Origin: Nitriliruptoraceae bacterium
GTDB taxonomy: Bacteria > Actinomycetota > Nitriliruptoria > Nitriliruptorales > Nitriliruptoraceae
DNA length: 5,089 bases
Assembly: GCA_003554005.1 (NCBI GenBank)
Contig: PWEU01000169.1
Span: forward strand, 1-5,089
Direction: 5' to 3'
Both the position numbers and the translations under genes were made by a program. Below are positions 5,036 through 5,089 of this stretch, piece by piece; the stretch's first letter is position 1; the number at the start of each line of letters is the position of its first letter. Below the pieces are notes generated by a model that saw only the letters and a list, made by a program, of their open reading frames with translations, did not search any database and had not been told where the DNA came from.

Positions 5036-5089
5036 CGGCAGGCCATCGCGACCGGTGGCTCAACCGTTCTTCGGGAGCCAGCGGACCCA

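Larger units (their letters stand above)
4799..5089. other. Non-coding 3' end of the window
   Basis: No supported gene lies in these 291 bases. A plus-strand frame from GTG 4870 stays open to the window edge, but it is rich in Arg, Cys and Ser codons and has many more A/T third positions than the genes here, so it is probably not coding. The region holds the weak hairpin at 4804-4818, the palindrome at 4857-4866 and the inverted repeat at 5016-5035. Confidence 0.5.

Noticed and set aside
4870..5089. Plus-strand frame open to the window end from a GTG
   Set aside because: Composition (many Arg, Cys and Ser) and A/T-ending codons differ from the real genes, and an open frame of about 73 codons is expected by chance at this GC content.

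Overview
The window is very GC-rich (roughly 70% by eye), with C/G-ending codons and GTG starts. Its gene types (Rv2626c-like CBS protein, single-domain ATP-type universal stress protein, GGGAAC-type promoter elements) suggest a high-GC actinobacterium. No rRNA, tRNA or other phylogenetic marker is present, so the lineage is an inference. I see no mobile element, CRISPR array or tRNA.

Layout. Positions 1-38 are the 3' end of a plus-strand gene with an acidic tail, followed by a strong 13-bp hairpin (56-84) that sits between it and a convergent gene. Minus-strand pcm (156-797) encodes protein-L-isoaspartate O-methyltransferase. Just upstream of it on the same strand is a possible small unrecognised gene (831-1034). 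Plus-strand genes follow: an alpha/beta hydrolase (1027-1860), a 242-base gap, a universal stress protein (2103-2624), a two-CBS-domain protein (2716-3156), and a secreted/membrane fusion of a thioredoxin-like CPFC domain with a DsbD/CcdA-type electron-transfer membrane domain (3296-4798). The last 291 bases hold no convincing gene but carry a 7+7 inverted repeat (5016-5035).

How the genes fit together. Pcm repairs damaged proteins. USP and CBS proteins sense or bind nucleotides and are a classic dormancy/hypoxia pairing in mycobacteria. The thioredoxin-DsbD fusion should carry reducing power across the membrane. Together they look like a stress and redox-maintenance neighbourhood. The spacing between the plus-strand genes (over 90 bases each) suggests separate promoters rather than one tight operon. 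The best promoter candidate (GGGAAC-N16-CGTC at 3223-3248) precedes the thiol-redox gene and resembles ECF-sigma promoters of the SigR/SigH type. These are known to drive thiol-redox genes in actinobacteria.

The most interesting items are the thioredoxin-first/DsbD-second domain order, its ECF-like promoter, the possible small gene upstream of pcm, and the terminal inverted repeat. I did not find a clearly new multi-gene system.
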